47,055 nucleotides of DNA from Treponema sp. (GTDB lineage Bacteria > Spirochaetota > Spirochaetia > Treponematales > Treponemataceae): assembly GCA_022510925.1 (NCBI GenBank), contig JAFLSO010000013.1, forward strand, positions 1-47,055. Direction: 5' to 3'. A program made the position numbers and the translations under genes. Every line of letters begins with the position of its first letter. Within the stretch, counting starts at the first letter, position 1. Below, in pieces: positions 40,422 through 47,055 of this stretch. The notes under the pieces are model-generated. The model had not been told where the DNA came from and ran no database searches. It saw nothing but the letters and a program-made list of their open reading frames with translations.

Positions 40422-40922
40422 ATGAAAAATTTCAGCGATACGCGCGAGCCTTTGGAGCAGAAAGTGGGCCGCCTTCTTAACGAAAGGAATCTTATAATCT
40501 CATGCGCGGAATCATGCACAGGAGGGCTTCTGACCAGCAGGCTTACGGACGTGGCGGGAAGCTCCGTGTACGTGAAAGGCTCTGTGGTGTGCTACACGAA
40601 CGAGATAAAGAAGAGCTTCGTGGGTGTTCCCCAAAATATCCTTGACGAATTCGGCGCGGTCTCTGAGCAGACGGCTTTGTGCCTTGCGGACGGAATACGG
40701 AAGAAATTCTCCACGGACATAGGAGTGGGAGTCACGGGGCTTGCGGGGCCGGGAGGCGGCACAGAGGAGAAGCCAGTGGGCTTAGTTTTCATCGCAGTCA
40801 GCGGAGAAAAGGGCACTGTGGCAAGCAGAAGCATTTTCACCGGAGACAGGACGGAGATAAAATCAGCCGCGGTGGAAAAAGCGCTCTCCATGCTGGAGGA
40901 CTATCTTTCACAAGGCACATAA
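40422..40922 (+). CDS. pncC: Nicotinamide-nucleotide amidohydrolase (CinA C-terminal domain)
   Basis: 166 residues, the stand-alone PncC/CinA-C domain. The nucleophile Ser31 lies in AESCTGGLLTSRLT, followed by GSVVCYTNEIKKSFVGV and GVGVTGLAGPGGGTEEKPVG. It removes the amide from nicotinamide mononucleotide, recycling pyridine nucleotides. The N-terminal MoaB-like half of full CinA is absent. It converges with the methyltransferase gene. No Shine-Dalgarno sequence; the -10 ends six bases before the ATG. Confidence 0.93.
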   Translation: MKNFSDTREPLEQKVGRLLNERNLIISCAESCTGGLLTSRLTDVAGSSVYVKGSVVCYTNEIKKSFVGVPQNILDEFGAVSEQTALCLADGIRKKFSTDIGVGVTGLAGPGGGTEEKPVGLVFIAVSGEKGTVASRSIFTGDRTEIKSAAVEKALSMLEDYLSQGT

Positions 40923-40931
40923 TGACGGGCG

Positions 40932-42056
40932 CTAAGAACGTCTCCTTGACTTTTCCAGAACAAACAGATACTCACAGACATTAAGATTCCGTTTATTTAA
41001 ATTGCGGCTTCCCCTAAAGGCGTTGTACTTTATTTCCACGGTCTTAACTTTCCCGTATTTCCTAAGCATGGAATTCATGTCCTTAAAAGATATGAATCCC
41101 TCTGAATTATACGAGACGATTATGAACTTAGCGTCCAGAGCGCGGATGATTTCCTCCAGAGACTGCGCGGCGGCGTAAGGCCTGTTAAAATCGGAGCGGT
41201 TCCATCCCTGCGTTATTCCGCTGACTTTGCTCACCGCCACATCCAGTTTGTTTTTAAGGATAAGGTTAAGCATAAAATAATTTGAGCCGTATGGATGCTG
41301 GTTGTACGGCGGATCCAGATATGCCGCGTCCACGCCTTTTAATTCTTTGGAGAGCTCCGCCGCATCTTTCTGATAAATCTCCAAATCCGAATCAAAGTTG
41401 CTAAGCACAGGCGCCTTAAGCTCCACGCTGCCGGTTATTCTGGGAAGCGCATTCTTTCCCGCCGCGCCGAAGCATCCTATCCCCGTGTTCTTATCTTTGT
41501 AAAATCCTTTGAACACTCCGCTTGTGTTCACATGTATTGAGGCCTCGGTAATCAGCGGCGCAAGGAAAAATTTTTTAAGCTCCTCTTTTTTAACAATGTC
41601 ATCGATGAGCTTTCTGTAAGTGTCCAGAAGAAGAGCGTTCTCGTGCGTGTAAAATGCCCTCTCGCCTTTCTTTATGTTTTTGCTGTTGCGGGGAGCATAG
41701 TTTTTTGTGATGATGCCCTCATATTTTTCTTTGGCGCAGGATTTCTCTATTCTGTTTTTCAGGCGGACGTATTCTTTCTCAGGAAAATCTTTTTTGTTCG
41801 CAAGGTAGCAGCTGTTTATGACATAAGAGTAATTCTCCAAATCATTTACAATCAATCTGGACGAATGTTTTTTCAGCATGCGCGCCACTATGCCTGAGCC
41901 TGAGAATAAATCCGCGCACACAAGCTTTTCTTTTTTAAGCCTGGAAGAAATATCCTCCACTTCTTTTTCTATGTAACCCAGAAGGCTCCTTTTGTTGCCC
42001 AGGTACGTGATTATCTGCGTGGTCAGGAATTCCTTATTCTCTTCTAATGCATCCAT
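40932..42056 (-). CDS. D12-class adenine-specific DNA methyltransferase, solitary
   Basis: 374 residues. Motif I is DLFSGSGIVARML, the N-terminus has QIITYLGNKRSLLGYIE as in D12 enzymes, and motif IV is AAYLDPPYNQHPYGSNYF, giving N6-adenine specificity. A middle region of about 110 residues (about 95-205) is the target-recognition part. No restriction endonuclease gene is next to it, so it is a solitary or bystander methyltransferase; a phage or defence origin is possible. It starts immediately after the miaB stop with no gap, so it is expressed with miaB. Codon use seems a little richer in Lys/Asn than neighbours, hinting at transfer. Confidence 0.88.
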   Translation of the reverse strand: MDALEENKEFLTTQIITYLGNKRSLLGYIEKEVEDISSRLKKEKLVCADLFSGSGIVARMLKKHSSRLIVNDLENYSYVINSCYLANKKDFPEKEYVRLKNRIEKSCAKEKYEGIITKNYAPRNSKNIKKGERAFYTHENALLLDTYRKLIDDIVKKEELKKFFLAPLITEASIHVNTSGVFKGFYKDKNTGIGCFGAAGKNALPRITGSVELKAPVLSNFDSDLEIYQKDAAELSKELKGVDAAYLDPPYNQHPYGSNYFMLNLILKNKLDVAVSKVSGITQGWNRSDFNRPYAAAQSLEEIIRALDAKFIIVSYNSEGFISFKDMNSMLRKYGKVKTVEIKYNAFRGSRNLNKRNLNVCEYLFVLEKSRRRS

Positions 42057-43481
42057 CTAACACCTTTGCGTGCCTTGCTCCATGTGCCCACGGAATGTGT
42101 TGCCGCTTAGCGAATCCAGACGCACGCTCACGAATTTTCCTATCAGGGAAAGTCCGCCCTTAAAGGCTACGCGCTCGTTCTGCTCAGTTTTTCCGAGCAG
42201 CTCCGTTTTGTCGTCACGGCTCACTACATCCGCAAGAACATCCACTGTCTTTCCCACGCGCTCTCCAAGCACCTGCTCCTGAATCATAAGCTGCGTGTCT
42301 ATGACTTTTTGCAGACGCGCTTTTTTTACTTCTATCGGAATCTGATTCGGCATCTCTGCCGCGGGAGTTCCTTCGCGCGGATTGTAATAATACATGAACG
42401 CGGAGGAGAAGCGGACTTTCTCCATAAGCGAGAGCACTTCCTCGAACTGCTCGTCCGTCTCACCCGGGAAACCAAGCATTATGTCGGTGCTTAACGACAC
42501 GTCCGGGATTTCTCTCTTTATTTTACCGACCAAATCCAGATACTGCTCGCGGGTGTACTTTCTGTTCATGCGCTTTAAAATTTCCGTGGAGCCGTGCTGC
42601 ACCGCTATATGCAGTCCCTTGCAGACGTGACTGTCATGCGCTATGACATCTATAAGCTCGTCGGAGAAATCCTTGGGGTTGCTGGACTCAAAGCGTATCC
42701 ATTTTATGCCGGACCCCGTGCTATCCAGATGGGCGCTTATGGATTTTAAAAGACCGGGAAAATTCACCGCATCATTTTTACCGCCGGAGTTCTTGCTCAG
42801 CATGCCCGCGTAAGAATTCACGTTCTGTCCCAGAAGTGTTATCTCCTTTACGCCGCGGGAAGACAGAATGTCCAGCTCATGAAGAATCTCGCTTACAGGA
42901 CGGCTGACCTCGCGCCCGCGCACGTAAGGCACTATGCAGTAAGTGCAGAAATTGTTGCAGCCGTGCATGATTGGAACGAAGGTGCTGAACGCGCCCTCCT
43001 CATAGGAAGTCTCCGCGAAAGTGTAAACCGGCTCCTCCTCAATTTTTACAGGAGCGCGGCCCTCCTCAATGGCGCTTATGATTTCTCCGAATCTGTGCTT
43101 CGCATAAGTTCCCACCACATAATCCACCACAGGAAAATCTTTTTGAAGGGAATTCAAAAGCCGCTCCGCCATGCAGCCCATCACAATCAGCGTGAGCGGT
43201 GACGGTCCGTTCTCCGCCACATACCTGGCGGCCTCCTCCATGGTGCGGGTTTTCGCGTCTGGCTCGGCGTTACGCACGCGCTTAAGCCCATCATAAAAAC
43301 CAAGCCGCCCGAAAATCCTGGTCTCCGCTGTGGCGCGCACGGAGCAGGTGTTTATTATCACGGCGTCCGCAACCTGAGCACTGCGGGCCTTAGTCCATCC
43401 GCGAGAGCAGAATATTTGCTCCACGGAAGCGGACTCCGCTATGTTCATCTCGCAGCCATAAGTCTCGAAAAAATATGTCAT
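42057..43481 (-). CDS. miaB: tRNA-2-methylthio-N6-dimethylallyladenosine synthase MiaB
   Basis: 474 residues of the methylthiotransferase family. The N-terminal domain has three cluster-binding cysteines (TYGCEMN, NTCSVRA, VMGCMAE). The radical-SAM motif is HGCNNFCTYCIVPYVRGRE. A C-terminal TRAM domain ends the protein (LGERVGKTVDVLADVV...). An insert of about 20 residues sits between the first and second domain. It adds the methylthio group to A37 of tRNAs reading U-starting codons. It is the first gene of a unit with the adenine methyltransferase. The leader has TAGAAT only three bases from the ATG, so its promoter is unclear. Confidence 0.93.
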   Translation of the reverse strand: MTYFFETYGCEMNIAESASVEQIFCSRGWTKARSAQVADAVIINTCSVRATAETRIFGRLGFYDGLKRVRNAEPDAKTRTMEEAARYVAENGPSPLTLIVMGCMAERLLNSLQKDFPVVDYVVGTYAKHRFGEIISAIEEGRAPVKIEEEPVYTFAETSYEEGAFSTFVPIMHGCNNFCTYCIVPYVRGREVSRPVSEILHELDILSSRGVKEITLLGQNVNSYAGMLSKNSGGKNDAVNFPGLLKSISAHLDSTGSGIKWIRFESSNPKDFSDELIDVIAHDSHVCKGLHIAVQHGSTEILKRMNRKYTREQYLDLVGKIKREIPDVSLSTDIMLGFPGETDEQFEEVLSLMEKVRFSSAFMYYYNPREGTPAAEMPNQIPIEVKKARLQKVIDTQLMIQEQVLGERVGKTVDVLADVVSRDDKTELLGKTEQNERVAFKGGLSLIGKFVSVRLDSLSGNTFRGHMEQGTQRC

Positions 43482-43792
43482 CAGATTCTAAACCCCCGCG
43501 CGCTAAGACGGCAGAATCACTTTATCAGATTTAAAAAATTTTTCCCTGAAAATCCCGCAGCTCCGCAAGTTAGAGGACGTCCTTGGTCTCACAAGATATT
43601 TTTATTCCGCTCGTATTCCTTTATTTTACCCGCGCGAATTATTCTAACAAGTATCATTTATAAAATCAATCATTAGGGCTTGCCCGGTATACGACTGGAG
43701 AACGGCAAATGCCCTGTCATTTACAGGAATCCGTTTGAGAGAATCAGAGAGCTTAAGGCGCGGGCATGCTCTCCTTTTGTCAAGTGTTTTTT
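43482..43792. other. Intergenic stretch without a recognisable gene
   Basis: AT-rich 311 bases between miaB and a broken small gene. I see no credible frame on either strand, no tRNA-like fold and only short weak inverted repeats (CCTGT-N5-ACAGG near 43721-43735). It may be decayed sequence belonging to the locus at 43793-44431. Confidence 0.5.
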
Positions 43793-44055
43793 CTATGCAT
43801 AGTTCATCGCCGCAGCACCCGCCTTGCTGTAGACGTAACGACCCTCAGCAAAGTTCTTCTTGTTCTCGGAGTACATGGCCTGCGCTATTCCCTCGCCGCC
43901 GCCTTCCTTAATCAGCTCCTCCACATCTGCGTCAGTGGTTCCTTTAGGACGCATACTCTTTATACATGCGCACATGATTTTGCGGAAATCCTGATAATTG
44001 GTTACCTTTACCGTCCAGTTTCTCTAAGATTGTCAAGATTGCCCAAGTCAGACAT
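43793..44055 (-). pseudogene. Small protein gene broken by a one-base frameshift
   Basis: AAGGAGG precedes ATG 44055 (MSDLGNLDNLRE...), but the frame stops after 15 codons. One extra A in the short A run near 44021 would join it to the following open frame (NWTVKVTNYQDFRKIMCAC...VEELIKEGGGEGIAQ...AAAMNYA) and give an intact protein of about 87 residues. Family not recognised. The frame downstream has strong codon character, so the shift is probably recent, or a sequencing/assembly error at a homopolymer. Confidence 0.6.
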
Positions 44056-44057
44056 AG

Positions 44058-44431
44058 TTAAACCTCCTTGTCTCTTATCGACATAGCCGTATCATAATCT
44101 TTGCTCATTTTCACTTTCTTGTAGAACTGAGCTTCTTTAATCTCCCAGAAATCTTTTGACTGCTCGCCGTACTTTTTTCCCGTATATTTGAAAAACACAA
44201 TCGGCTCAGGTTTGACCCTGCCTTTACCGCCTTTTCCAAAAGCTCGTGACCTGACGTTGTAGAATCACCTATTTTCTTGCACACGCTTATTATGTCGCCG
44301 TCCTTAGTAACGGCAAAGGTGGAGCCGCCCTCTGAGACATAATCCTTTCCGTCATGCGAGTCAGTGTCCACCTTCCAGGCGTCTTTTTCCGTCTGTTCCC
44401 ACGAATTCCTCTCCGTCTCTGATAAAGACAC
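44058..44431 (-). pseudogene. Remnant of a phage/plasmid-type GNAT-like hypothetical gene
   Basis: A first frame from about 44431 reads ...EKDAWKVDTDSHDG and STFAVTKDGDIISVCKK, then HELLEKAVKAG, after which it runs out of sense. A second frame then takes over: KPEPIVFFKYTGKKYGEQ and KDFWEIKEAQF, ending DTAMSIRDKEV at TAA 44058. In relatives as I recall them, about 35-40 residues separate these two blocks (containing an FYxKxGFxPVSW-type motif), so an internal deletion is likely. Such proteins occur in phage and mobile contexts. A good start codon is missing: a lone AAGGAGG at about 44480 has no nearby ATG. Two bases separate it from the next small gene. Confidence 0.6.
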
Positions 44432-44493
44432 GCGTGCCTTTTATTGTAATCTATTTTCCTTCGTTGGTCCTTTAGTCCTCCTTGCAACAAACC

Positions 44494-44502
44494 ATTATAT
44501 CA
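44494..44502 (-). promoter_or_regulatory. Extended -10 promoter left in front of the remnant locus
   Basis: Minus strand TGA-TATAAT (44502-44494), followed by AAGGAGG about 15 bases on. It is probably the old promoter of the broken two-gene unit. Confidence 0.5.
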
Positions 44503-44586
44503 TATTTTTCTAATTCATTTATATGTCATTTCAGAAATTGTGTGTGTCTGATTGTCGTCTCCCCGTTAACTGCTACGGCGCGGGGA

Positions 44587-45336
44587 TTATTTTAGGACAC
44601 GGGCCACGGCGCGAAGCCTGCGGTAGTCCAAAGTCCAGCACGTTCCGTCCCAAAGGTCGCTCTTAAGGCTTTTCTCCGTGGAGCGCAGAATCTCATCCTG
44701 CTCCTCCTCGGGAAGAGGTGCCAGGTCCGTCTGGAAAAACTGTCTCAGCCAGCTGTCCAGCCCGCGCTCACCGTCTTTAAGCGGAGTGGGCCTGTCAAAG
44801 TCAAAGACTGTATCCACAGAAAATCCGTTGCCCTCAAGCGCCGCCCGGAACTGGTCCGCGGAAGGAAAGTTGACCCCTGATTTACGCTCATGGCCCAGCT
44901 CCCCCAGCGCGCGGGAGAAAGCGTCCTCAATGCGGGAAATATTTCCGTGCGCTCCGAATTCGCAGACAAGAAGCCCTCCCGGTCTCAACGCCCTGCGGAT
45001 ATTTTTTAGAAGCGTGTCGTGGTCGCTTATCCAGTGGAAGACGGCGTTAGAGAAAACCACATCCCATTCATTCTCAAACGGCATGTCGAGCGCATTCAGA
45101 ACCATAAAGTCTATGCCTTTGTGTCTCTCCGACGCTTCCCTTATCATCTCAGGCGAGCTGTCCGCGCCAAGCACGTGCCCGCATAATCCCACGAGCCGCT
45201 CGGTCAAAGCGCCGGTTCCGCAGCCTAAGTCCAGAATGCGCTGCTTTGGATTAGACGGTATGTACTGCAAAAGATTTTTTCCGTACTCAGCGACAAAATC
45301 GTGCTTGGTGTCGTACAATGCGGCATTCCATCTCAT
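44587..45336 (-). CDS. Class I SAM-dependent methyltransferase (trans-aconitate methyltransferase-like)
   Basis: 249 residues from ATG 45336, chosen for the AGGA nine to ten bases upstream and MRWNAALYDTKHDFV, a family-like start. SAM-binding motif I is ILDLGCGTGALTERL, then GADSSPEMI, VVFSNAVFHWISDHD and LRPGGLLVCEF. The whole resembles trans-aconitate 2-methyltransferase and related small-molecule methyltransferases; the substrate is not defined by the sequence. It is a single gene upstream (in transcription order) of the remnant locus. Confidence 0.87.
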   Translation of the reverse strand: MRWNAALYDTKHDFVAEYGKNLLQYIPSNPKQRILDLGCGTGALTERLVGLCGHVLGADSSPEMIREASERHKGIDFMVLNALDMPFENEWDVVFSNAVFHWISDHDTLLKNIRRALRPGGLLVCEFGAHGNISRIEDAFSRALGELGHERKSGVNFPSADQFRAALEGNGFSVDTVFDFDRPTPLKDGERGLDSWLRQFFQTDLAPLPEEEQDEILRSTEKSLKSDLWDGTCWTLDYRRLRAVARVLK

Positions 45337-45380
45337 TTTATTTCCTGTGCCTCTCACTTATTTACAAATCGTCCTGACCG

Positions 45381-45386
45381 ATTATA
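45381..45386 (-). promoter_or_regulatory. -10 element of the methyltransferase gene
   Basis: Minus strand TATAAT (45386-45381), about 44 bases before ATG 45336. The -35 region is AT-rich without a clear hexamer. Confidence 0.45.
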
Positions 45387-45410
45387 CAAAAAATTCACGG
45401 AGATAAATTT

Positions 45411-46610
45411 CTACGCGCGGTCTTCCGGCGCCTTGTAATGCTCCAGTAATTTTTTATGGCTCACCTCTATAAGAAATGCTCCCAGAGGGGCCGTAATCAG
45501 AATCGCCATGACCGCAATCGTAAGGACCATGTTCCCGCACGAAAGCCCCAGTGAGAGGGGCACGCCGCCGATTGCCGCCTGAACGGTGGCTTTGGGAGTA
45601 TAGGCCAGCATGCAGAACAGACGCTCTTTCCACGTAAGATTCGTGCGCGCCAGGCACAGCAGCACGCCCAGCATCCTGAAGACCAGCACGCCGAAAATCA
45701 GAATCACCGCATAAAGCGCGGCGCCTGACACATAATGAATGTCCACCGCGGCTCCCACAAGCACGAACAGGACGAGCTCCGCGCACACCCACAGCCTGTT
45801 GAATTTTGCGGACAGACGCACCGAAACTTCCCTGCGATATTTCTGCACGGCAATGCCCATGAACATAATCGCGATAAGCGCCGAGAAAGTGACAGGCCCT
45901 TTTATGCGGTCCTCCGCCGTAACAAGCAGGAACGACACGCACATAATCACGATGACTTTTACCGTATCCCTTACATGAACTCTCTCAAAAAATTTAGACA
46001 GCAAATATCCCAGAAAAATTCCGGCCGCCATTCCCAGGCATATTGAGACAGGAATGTTTACAAAGCTCATCGCGGAGATATGCTCTCCCTGCGCAAGTCC
46101 CGTGAACGCGGTGAAAAGCACTATTACAAAAACATCATCCACCGCGGCCCCCGCGAGTATAAGCTGCGGAATGCTTTTTTCAGTTCCGTAGCCTTCCTCC
46201 ATGAGCCTTATCATTTTAGGAACAATCACCGCGGGAGACACCGCAGCGACCACGGCACCGGTAAGCGCCGCCTCAACAACAGTCATGCCGAACAGAACGG
46301 GCGCGAGCACAATCATCCCCGCAATCTCAAAACTGGCAGGAACAAAGCACATGAGCACGGCAGGCCGCCCCACTTTTTTCAAGTCGCGGATGTCAAGCGT
46401 AAGCCCCGCGCGCGCAAGAATTATAATCAAAGCGATTCTTCGCAGCTCCGCGGAGATGGACAGAATGGAGCCGTCAATCAGGTTAAGGACAGAAGGGCCA
46501 AGGATTATGCCGGTAACAATCATTCCCAGCAGTGCGGGAAGTCCGGCACGCTTGCAGAGCCAGCCCATGGCCATGCCCGCAAGCAGCATTAAGGCGGCGG
46601 AAAAAAGCAT
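45411..46610 (-). CDS. Cation/proton antiporter (CPA family)
   Basis: 399 residues with about twelve hydrophobic segments in the Na+/H+ exchanger domain: GLPALLGMIVTGIILGPS at the start, ALTGAVVAAVSPAVIVPKM, LILAGAAVDDVFVIVLF with the paired Asp-Asp of CPA2-like carriers near 157-158, and GVPLSLGLSCGNMVLTIAVMAILITAPLG near the end. There is no C-terminal TrkA-N regulatory domain. It exchanges Na+ or K+ for H+ at the inner membrane. AGGAGG before the ATG and a good promoter at 46704-46733. Confidence 0.87.
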   Translation of the reverse strand: MLFSAALMLLAGMAMGWLCKRAGLPALLGMIVTGIILGPSVLNLIDGSILSISAELRRIALIIILARAGLTLDIRDLKKVGRPAVLMCFVPASFEIAGMIVLAPVLFGMTVVEAALTGAVVAAVSPAVIVPKMIRLMEEGYGTEKSIPQLILAGAAVDDVFVIVLFTAFTGLAQGEHISAMSFVNIPVSICLGMAAGIFLGYLLSKFFERVHVRDTVKVIVIMCVSFLLVTAEDRIKGPVTFSALIAIMFMGIAVQKYRREVSVRLSAKFNRLWVCAELVLFVLVGAAVDIHYVSGAALYAVILIFGVLVFRMLGVLLCLARTNLTWKERLFCMLAYTPKATVQAAIGGVPLSLGLSCGNMVLTIAVMAILITAPLGAFLIEVSHKKLLEHYKAPEDRA

Positions 46611-46703
46611 AAATCCTCCTGCTGCGCATGATATTCGCAGAAGTCATCAGCCTCACAATCAGTTATTGTGCGGGAAGCTCAGGAGAACCTGTTCCCCTGC
46701 GAA

Positions 46704-46733
46704 AATATACCTTAAGCGCAAGGGCCATGTCAA
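46704..46733 (-). promoter_or_regulatory. Promoter of the antiporter gene
   Basis: Minus strand TTGACA (46733-46728), 18-base spacer, TATATT (46709-46704), about 94 bases before ATG 46610. Confidence 0.65.
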
Positions 46734-46734
46734 T

Positions 46735-46983
46735 TGCAGCGCAAGCCACTGTTCTAATTAAGCTCTATTCTCAGCGCGGAAATCATGGAGATTATGCTTT
46801 CTGTGAATTCATTCGCGGCGCAAAAGTTTCTCCGCGCTTTCGGGAAACTCCGTCTGAATAAAAATAGACTCCGCCTTTATTACAGTCTCCACAGCATGCC
46901 TCCGCAAGAACACTATCACTCTTCTTCAAAAATTACAATAATTCTTTCATGGTCAAGGAAAATACGGCTTACAAAAATTATTC
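46735..46983. other. Gene-poor end, possibly decayed sequence
   Basis: No convincing gene. On the minus strand three short open pieces in different frames (for example VETVIKAESIFIQTEF... ending near 46829) have coding-like composition but none has a start with Shine-Dalgarno sequence. They may be the residue of an old gene. Confidence 0.35.
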
Positions 46984-47055
46984 TCAGTCTTTTATCAGAA
47001 CTTTCTCAAGCAGAAAGAAAGTCCCTTTACGCCAGTGCGTCTGGCCTGTGATGCG
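46984..47055 (-). CDS. Possible C-terminal end of a gene running in from the right (partial)
   Basis: An open minus-strand frame from the right edge, RITGQTHWRKGTFFLLEK..., stops at TGA 46984. Twenty-three residues are too few to judge; kept as a possibility only. Confidence 0.25.
   Translation of the reverse strand, partial: RITGQTHWRKGTFFLLEKVLIKD

Noticed and set aside
43482-43500. miaB as another leaderless gene (TAGAAT near the ATG)
   Set aside because: The hexamer is only three bases from the ATG, so +1 would fall inside or after the start codon; excluded from the set.
1-47055. CRISPR arrays, insertion sequences, tRNA or rRNA genes
   Set aside because: I looked for regularly spaced repeats, transposase-like frames, terminal inverted repeats and tRNA T-loop motifs and saw none I could support.

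Overview
The window looks like chromosome of a host- or gut-associated spirochaete close to Treponema. The clearest marker is a trans-2-enoyl-CoA reductase (25929-27158) very close to the well known Treponema denticola enzyme. Supporting signs are short spirochaetal lipoprotein signals, a class I BirA without a DNA-binding domain, and base composition near 50% GC. This assignment is inference; no rRNA or tRNA gene lies in the window.

Layout, left to right. (1) 1-3255: the end of an unknown gene, a transaldolase/FSA-type aldolase, a Nudix hydrolase and a secreted GH43 arabinan-type lipoprotein whose fifth to twelfth codons contain a G9 tract. (2) 3541-6646: an operon of a duplicated DUF1538 membrane protein, a tandem two-domain PII-like protein and biotin ligase; function unknown. 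(3) 6702-14292: Tex, a PcrA/UvrD helicase, and, divergent from it, a fusion of the C-terminal half of carbamoyl-phosphate synthase large chain with a DapF-like domain, preceded by a leader with an arginine-containing small ORF and a terminator-like hairpin. (4) 14373-16632: small redox proteins (tautomerase, flavin reductase, MarR regulator, PPOX-fold protein). (5) 16818-25753: HisG and a PAP2-oppABCDF-DUF3899 oligopeptide uptake operon. (6) 25929-29962: enoyl reductase, RluA-type pseudouridine synthase, an omptin-like outer-membrane protease, a cytidylate-kinase-like protein. (7) 29968-37683: PurL, a thioredoxin-fold lipoprotein without CxxC, and two tandem CNNM/CorC-type proteins. (8) 37844-43481: beta-CASP metallo-beta-lactamase, SlyX, a lipoprotein, PncC, a solitary adenine methyltransferase and MiaB. 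(9) 43482-44586: a small decayed locus with two broken genes. (10) 44587-47055: a methyltransferase, a cation/proton antiporter and a gene-poor end.

The most systematic signal is in the promoters. At many transcription-unit heads (pcrA, hisG, PAP2, rluA-like, purL, the 40348 lipoprotein, pncC; nearly also the Nudix gene and tex) a sigma70-like -10 hexamer sits six bases before the ATG with no Shine-Dalgarno sequence, placing the predicted +1 on the start codon. Other heads have strong Shine-Dalgarno sequences and normal leaders. This suggests a mixed leaderless/leadered strategy. The other leading candidates for new biology are the DUF1538/tandem-PII/BirA operon and the CPS-DapF fusion, whose first catalytic cysteine is replaced by alanine.
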